A stretch of DNA of 8,956 nucleotides. It comes from DASPLH01 sp035627675. Lineage in GTDB: Bacteria > Acidobacteriota > Terriglobia > Terriglobales > Acidobacteriaceae. The stretch lies in NCBI GenBank assembly GCA_035627675.1, contig DASPLH010000207.1:1-8956 (forward strand), written 5' to 3'. Both the position numbers and the translations under genes were made by a program. Shown in pieces: positions 5,236 to 8,956 of this stretch (position 1 is its first letter; every line of letters begins with the position of its first letter). The notes beneath the pieces are model-generated. The model made no database searches, had not been told where the DNA came from, and saw only the letters and a program-made list of their open reading frames with translations.

Positions 5236-7086
5236 ATGAATCTCACGACGTCCGCCGAGCCCTTACCTCAGCTGATCCACGCTCCCAAGACCGCTGGCCG
5301 CAACAAGCTCTACCTCTTGCTGATCGTCGCTGTCTGGCTGGCCTTGTATGTGCCGGGCATGTTCACGCCCCCGCTGCTCGACGACGCCGATTCCGTACAC
5401 GCCGAAGCGGCCCGCGAGATGGTGGAGCGCGGCGATTGGACAACGCTCTACATCAACGGCCTGCGTTACCTGGAAAAGGCTCCCCTGATGTACTGGGGCA
5501 TGTGTGCGAGTTTCACCGCGTTCGGCGTCACCGAGTGGACCGCCCGCCTGCCGCTCGCGCTTGGGATGCTGGCTGCGCTTCTGGCCCTGTACGCCTTCGG
5601 GCGCCGCTTCTTCGGCGAGTCCGCCGGACTCTATGCCGCGCTGGCGATGGCGCTTTCGTTCGGGCCTTACATCTTCACGCGCATCCTTATTCCTGACGTC
5701 ATCTCCGGGCTCTGGCTGACGCTTGGCTTCTACTTCTTCCTGAACAGCCTCGAAGAAGAGCGTCCCTCGCGCCTCTCCTGCTGGGGATTGGCCGTCACCG
5801 CCGCCCTCGGCGTGCTCACCAAGGGACTCATCGGCGTCGTCTTTCCGTTCGGCATCATCTTTGTCTATCTGCTGCTCACGCGGAACCTGCGGCACTTCCT
5901 CCGCATGCGCCTCGTCTCCAGCTTCCTGATCTTCCTGGCCGTCGCCGCGCCATGGCACATCGCCGCCGGCCTCGCCAATCCGGCGCAGGGCGAATCCAAG
6001 GGCTTCTTTTGGTTCTACTTCGTCAACGAGCACTTCCTTCGCTACCTCAATAAGCGATTCCCGAAGGACTACGACACCGTTCCTTTCAGTGTCTTCTGGG
6101 GAATGCTGCTCGTGTGGCTCGGCCCCTGGACCGCGTTTCTTTTTAAGGCCATCGCACGCGTCCCGCACCGCTGGCGTGAACTCACCAACCTCGACCGTCG
6201 CGGCCGCGCATTGTTGCTCTGCGGAATCTGGGCGCTCGTGATCTACGGCTTCTTCAGCTTCTCCAGCCGTCAGGAGTACTACATCGTCCCCGCTCTGCCG
6301 GCTGTCGCGCTTCTCATCGGAGCATGGATGGGCAGCGAGCAGGAGTCCGCCGCCGGTTCCTCAGAGCGCCGCGCCGGTCGTCGCGCCTCATGGGTCTTGG
6401 CCGCCATTGCCGTCCCCGCCGCGATCGTCGCCGCTGCCCTTCTGTGGACCGCGCAGACCCCGGCGGCCGGAACCGAACTCGCCGACGCCCTCAAGAAGAA
6501 CCCCGAGCAGTACGCGCTCTCCTTCGGACACTTCTTCGACCTCACCGGCCCTGCGATGGGCTTCTTCCGCCTGCCGCTCGCCATGACAGCCGTCGCTCTC
6601 ATCCTGGGAACAGTCCTCAACGTCTTCTTCCGCCGTCGCGGACAGGTAGCGAAGGGCAACATCGCTCTCGCCCTGATGATGCTGGTCTTTCTGCACGCCG
6701 CGCACATGGGACTGGTCATCTTCAGCCCCGTGCTGACCTCGAAGGATCTCTCGCGCGCGGTCCAGCAGCAATACAAGCCGGGAGACATTGTCGTCATCAA
6801 CGGCGCCTACGAAGAAGGCTCGACCCTCAACTTCTACGGACACTTCCGCCTGCACGTAGTCAATTCGCGAACGAACGGGAACATGTACTACGGCTCCCTG
6901 TTCCCCGACTCGCCGAAGATCTTCGAGACCGACGAATCGCTAGCGAGACTATGGGCAGGACCGCAGCGCGTGTTCCTCTGGACCGAGGACGACGACATTC
7001 CTCCCTATATCCGGCAGGCCGGGTTCAGGATCATCGCGCACAGCGGCGGTAAGTACATCCTCAGCAACCGGGACGCGCAACAGTGA
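5236..7086 (+). CDS. ArnT/PMT-type (GT39) integral membrane glycosyltransferase
   Basis: Polytopic membrane enzyme of 616 residues, of the family that transfers sugars from polyprenyl-phosphate donors to lipid or protein acceptors on the outer side of the inner membrane. TM1 is at about 25-40. It is followed by the family's acidic loop, LLDDADSVHAEAAREMVERG, with Asp49-Asp50 where the catalytic acid pair lies. Then come YLEKAPLMYW (79-87), the arginine/proline helix TRILIPD (148-154) and TKGLIGVVFPFG (195-206). RQEYYIVPALPAVALL (345-360) matches the ArnT-type segment before the C-terminal part. Further TM helices are at about 386-403, 447-465 and 476-497. A soluble C-terminal domain follows from about 500 (KPGDIVVINGAYEEGSTLNFY). 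Start: ATG 5236 is preferred over an in-frame TTG at 5167, which lies inside the terminator. The stop overlaps the next start. The acceptor is unknown; the neighbours suggest a membrane lipid. Confidence 0.85.
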   Translation: MNLTTSAEPLPQLIHAPKTAGRNKLYLLLIVAVWLALYVPGMFTPPLLDDADSVHAEAAREMVERGDWTTLYINGLRYLEKAPLMYWGMCASFTAFGVTEWTARLPLALGMLAALLALYAFGRRFFGESAGLYAALAMALSFGPYIFTRILIPDVISGLWLTLGFYFFLNSLEEERPSRLSCWGLAVTAALGVLTKGLIGVVFPFGIIFVYLLLTRNLRHFLRMRLVSSFLIFLAVAAPWHIAAGLANPAQGESKGFFWFYFVNEHFLRYLNKRFPKDYDTVPFSVFWGMLLVWLGPWTAFLFKAIARVPHRWRELTNLDRRGRALLLCGIWALVIYGFFSFSSRQEYYIVPALPAVALLIGAWMGSEQESAAGSSERRAGRRASWVLAAIAVPAAIVAAALLWTAQTPAAGTELADALKKNPEQYALSFGHFFDLTGPAMGFFRLPLAMTAVALILGTVLNVFFRRRGQVAKGNIALALMMLVFLHAAHMGLVIFSPVLTSKDLSRAVQQQYKPGDIVVINGAYEEGSTLNFYGHFRLHVVNSRTNGNMYYGSLFPDSPKIFETDESLARLWAGPQRVFLWTEDDDIPPYIRQAGFRIIAHSGGKYILSNRDAQQ

Positions 7087-8315
7087 CCACCGTCTCCGCC
7101 GTTCACGTCTTTCTCTACGCTCTGCTGTTGATTGCCGTGATCGGCTCGATCTCTGCGACCGTTTTTCTCGGCATGGTGCTGGTCGCGGCGCGCCGTAACC
7201 TGCGCCTGACCGCCGCCCGGCGCACGGCAAACGCCCGCACTCAGGTTTCTGACTGGCCAGGTGTCACGATGTTGAAGCCCGTGCACGGGCTCGAACCGCG
7301 CATGGAAGAGAACCTGGAAGGCTACTTCCGGCTCGACTACCCGAATTACGAACTCGTCTTCGGGTGCCGCACCTCGGACGACAAGGCGCTTACCGCGGTC
7401 GAGTCGCTGCGGCGTCGCTACCCCAACGTGAAGGTCCGCATCGTTCTCTCCGGAGAGCCGTCCTGGCCCAATGCGAAAGTCTTCTCGCTGGCGAAAATGA
7501 TTGCTTCGTCCGCCAACGACTACTTCGTTATCACCGACAGCGACATCCGCATCCGTCCGGACTTCCTGAAGATCGTCATTCCGCACCTGCTGCAACCGCG
7601 CAACGGACTCGTCACCTGTCTCTACCAGGGAGTGCCCGCCGGCGACTTCTGGTCGGGACTCGAGGCGCTCGGCATGTCGGTCGAAATGCCATCCGGCGTG
7701 ATGGTGGCCGACATGATGGAGGGAATGCGTTTCGCGCTCGGAGCCGTGATGGCTGTGCGGCGAGACGCGCTCGACAGCATCGGAGGCATCGCGACAACCG
7801 CCGCCTACTACTCCGATGACTTCGTGCTCGGCAATCGCGTAGCCGAAGTCGCGCAATTGAACGTCGTGCTCGAGAACCCTGGCGTCGGACACGTGCTCAC
7901 CGCCCAGACGTTCCAACAGACCTTCCGCACCCAACTCCGCTGGATGCAGAGCACGCGTTACTCGCGACCCAAGGGACACTTCGGCACCGGACTCACGTTC
8001 TCGATGCCCTTCGGCATCCTCGGACTCGTCGCCGCCACGGCTCTCGGCTCGTTGCCGATCGGTCTCGGATTATTCGCCTGCGGCTATCTCAACCGCGTCA
8101 TCCAGTGCCTCGCCGTCGGGTGGGGCGTCATACGCGATCCACGCGCGCTGAAGCTTTGCTGGCTGTACCCCGTCCGTGACCTGTTGGGATTCGTCATCTG
8201 GACCGCAAGCTACCTGGGCGGCAGCACGTTCCACTGGCGCGGCGAACTCTACCAGTTCACGCCGGGCGGACGCATCGTACCCGCAAGCAGGAAGATGGCG
8301 GCGGCAAAACACTGA
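7083..8315 (+). CDS. HpnI-like (GT21-type) membrane glycosyltransferase, first copy
   Basis: GT-A inverting glycosyltransferase related to ceramide glucosyltransferase and HpnI, 410 residues. HpnI adds a GlcNAc unit to bacteriohopanetetrol. An N-terminal TM anchor lies at about 8-35. The catalytic domain has MLKPVHGLEP (63-72), YPNYELVFGCRTSDD (86-100), the metal-binding ITDSDIRIRPDFL (150-162), GLVTCLYQGVPAGDFW (175-190), the general-base region YYSDDFVLG (242-250) and the acceptor motif TQLRWMQSTR (283-292). C-terminal TM segments are at about 306-345, followed by GGSTFHWRGELYQF, the typical end of HpnI. The start is GTG, overlapping the upstream stop as GTGA, with no clear Shine-Dalgarno site, so coupling to the GT39 gene is likely. 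It differs from canonical HpnI at GEPSWPNAKVFSLAKM, where the related downstream gene has GANGKVSNLAQM, so its donor or acceptor may differ. A pure ceramide glucosyltransferase role cannot be excluded. Confidence 0.85.
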   Translation: MTTVSAVHVFLYALLLIAVIGSISATVFLGMVLVAARRNLRLTAARRTANARTQVSDWPGVTMLKPVHGLEPRMEENLEGYFRLDYPNYELVFGCRTSDDKALTAVESLRRRYPNVKVRIVLSGEPSWPNAKVFSLAKMIASSANDYFVITDSDIRIRPDFLKIVIPHLLQPRNGLVTCLYQGVPAGDFWSGLEALGMSVEMPSGVMVADMMEGMRFALGAVMAVRRDALDSIGGIATTAAYYSDDFVLGNRVAEVAQLNVVLENPGVGHVLTAQTFQQTFRTQLRWMQSTRYSRPKGHFGTGLTFSMPFGILGLVAATALGSLPIGLGLFACGYLNRVIQCLAVGWGVIRDPRALKLCWLYPVRDLLGFVIWTASYLGGSTFHWRGELYQFTPGGRIVPASRKMAAAKH

Positions 8316-8340
8316 CAAGCATTCCGCCGTCTGCTTTGTA

Positions 8341-8370
8341 GCTGGCGGCTGGCAGCTAGCAGCTAGCCGC
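8341..8370. repeat. Four tandem GCTRGCN heptamers that can fold into a hairpin
   Basis: Consecutive units are GCTGGCG, GCTGGCA, GCTAGCA and GCTAGCC (8341-8368). The same bases form a stem of 8345-8353 with 8362-8370, nine pairs including one G/U, with an 8-nt loop, followed by TTTCT. It lies in the 77-nt gap between two HpnI-like genes. It could be a weak terminator or attenuator, or simply a short repeat array of the type scattered in intergenic DNA. The T tract is too short for a firm terminator call. Confidence 0.65.
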
Positions 8371-8392
8371 TTTCTGCTACTCTGAACTGCTC

Positions 8393-8956
8393 ATGCTCCC
8401 GCTGATCCTCGCGTACGTCTTCGCGCTGCTGGCCGTCTCCGGCGCGGCCTATCATCTTCTGTCTCTCGCGGGCGCCGTACGTTTTCTCACCTCACCGCAA
8501 TCCGCGCCCGGCAGCTTCACCCCTCCGGTCTCCATACTCAAGCCCTTGCGCGGCAGAGATCGCGACATGTACGAGGGCTTCCGCTCGCATTGCCTTCAGG
8601 ATTACCCCGACTACGAGATCATCTTCGGAGTCTCCGACTCCAACGACGACGCCGTAGCTGACGTCGAACGCCTCAAACGTGAATTCCCCAACCGCAATAT
8701 CCGGTTGGTGATTTGTCCGGAAGTGCTGGGCGCCAACGGCAAGGTCAGCAATCTGGCGCAGATGCTGGCGCACGCGCGTTACGATCACATCCTCATCAAC
8801 GACAGCGACATCCGCGTCGAGCACGACTACCTCTCGCGCATCATGGCCAACTTCGCCGACCCGAAGGTCGGGATGGTCACTGCGCTCTATCGCGCACATG
8901 CCGGGGGCACATTGAGTTCGCGCCTCGAGGCCGTCACGATCGGCACAGACTTCGCC
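8393..8956 (+). CDS. hpnI: HpnI-like hopanoid glycosyltransferase, second copy, N-terminal part (cut by window edge)
   Basis: The first 188 residues of a GT21-type glycosyltransferase run open to the right edge. There is an N-terminal TM helix at about 4-30, then PVSILKPLRGRDRDMYEGF (45-63), QDYPDYEIIFGVSDSNDDA (69-87), GANGKVSNLAQMLAHARYD (113-131), the metal-binding NDSDIRVEHDYL (136-147) and VGMVTALYRAHAGGTLSSRL (159-178). These blocks follow HpnI more closely than the upstream copy does, notably KVSNL and SDIRV. The later catalytic Asp and the R-W acceptor motif lie beyond the edge. HpnI is known to attach GlcNAc to bacteriohopanetetrol in the bacterial cytoplasmic membrane. No Shine-Dalgarno site precedes the ATG; a TACTCT (8378-8383) lies 9 nt upstream. 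If this is hopanoid synthesis, an hpnK-type deacetylase would be expected close by. Ceramide or another lipid is the main alternative. Confidence 0.82.
   Translation, partial: MLPLILAYVFALLAVSGAAYHLLSLAGAVRFLTSPQSAPGSFTPPVSILKPLRGRDRDMYEGFRSHCLQDYPDYEIIFGVSDSNDDAVADVERLKREFPNRNIRLVICPEVLGANGKVSNLAQMLAHARYDHILINDSDIRVEHDYLSRIMANFADPKVGMVTALYRAHAGGTLSSRLEAVTIGTDFA

Noticed and set aside
5222..5239. Five-codon upstream frame (MMFRP) whose stop overlaps the GT39 ATG
   Set aside because: Its start overlaps the TATAAT box, so it would not be in the transcript if that box is used; it is probably chance.
5263..6168. Minus-strand frame opposite the GT39 gene
   Set aside because: The highly charged translation is the complement of membrane-helix codons; the plus-strand frame carries clear family motifs.
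7005..7979. Minus-strand frame of about 324 codons opposite the first HpnI-like gene
   Set aside because: It is a shadow of a well-supported glycosyltransferase, and the translation has no recognisable domain or hydrophobic organisation.
8345..8373. Intrinsic terminator after the first HpnI-like gene
   Set aside because: The hairpin exists but includes a wobble pair and is followed by only three T before a C, so it is reported as a repeat with hairpin potential.
1..8956. CRISPR arrays, tRNAs, rRNA, insertion sequences, phage genes
   Set aside because: I saw no spaced direct repeats, cloverleaf, transposase motifs or terminal inverted repeats; all long stretches are assigned to signalling or glycosyltransferase genes.

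Overview
This is a GC-rich bacterial window with dense, mostly operon-like coding and no tRNA, rRNA, CRISPR or insertion sequence that I could see. Tandem HpnI-type (hopanoid) glycosyltransferases, a CheA with an unusual linker, a GCTRGCN heptamer repeat and a small conserved N-terminal module carrying a long Arg/Ser tail suggest an Acidobacteriota-like organism (Terriglobia). That assignment is an inference from gene content, not from a marker gene.

Left block, minus strand (about 3645 down to 1). This is a chemotaxis-type signalling operon in the order cheA, cheW, then a transmembrane methyl-accepting receptor that runs off the left edge. cheA and cheW overlap by ATGA, and the receptor starts 40 nt after cheW. 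CheA has an HPt domain with a clear phospho-acceptor His, the dimerisation and ATPase domains and two CheW-like domains. In place of the usual CheY-docking region it has a tandem of two 24-residue motifs resembling the c-di-GMP-binding MshEN fold. A good candidate sigma-54 (-24/-12) promoter lies just upstream of cheA, next to an 11-bp direct repeat and a short inverted repeat.

Middle block, plus strand (3877-5170). Divergent from cheA is a gene for a protein with a compact conserved N-terminal module of about 95 residues and a disordered, extremely basic Ser/Arg/Thr/Ala/Gly tail. One base after it comes a 48-residue acidic, proline-rich peptide gene. Its stop codon is built into the stem of an intrinsic terminator.

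Right block, plus strand (5218-8956). A perfect TATAAT lies 12 nt before a membrane glycosyltransferase of the ArnT/PMT (GT39) type. Its stop overlaps the GTG start of an HpnI-like GT21-type membrane glycosyltransferase. After a 77-nt spacer with four tandem heptamers, a second and more canonical HpnI-like gene runs off the right edge. Together these suggest an envelope-lipid glycosylation locus, probably for hopanoids or a related isoprenoid or sphingoid lipid. The actual substrates cannot be read from the sequence.
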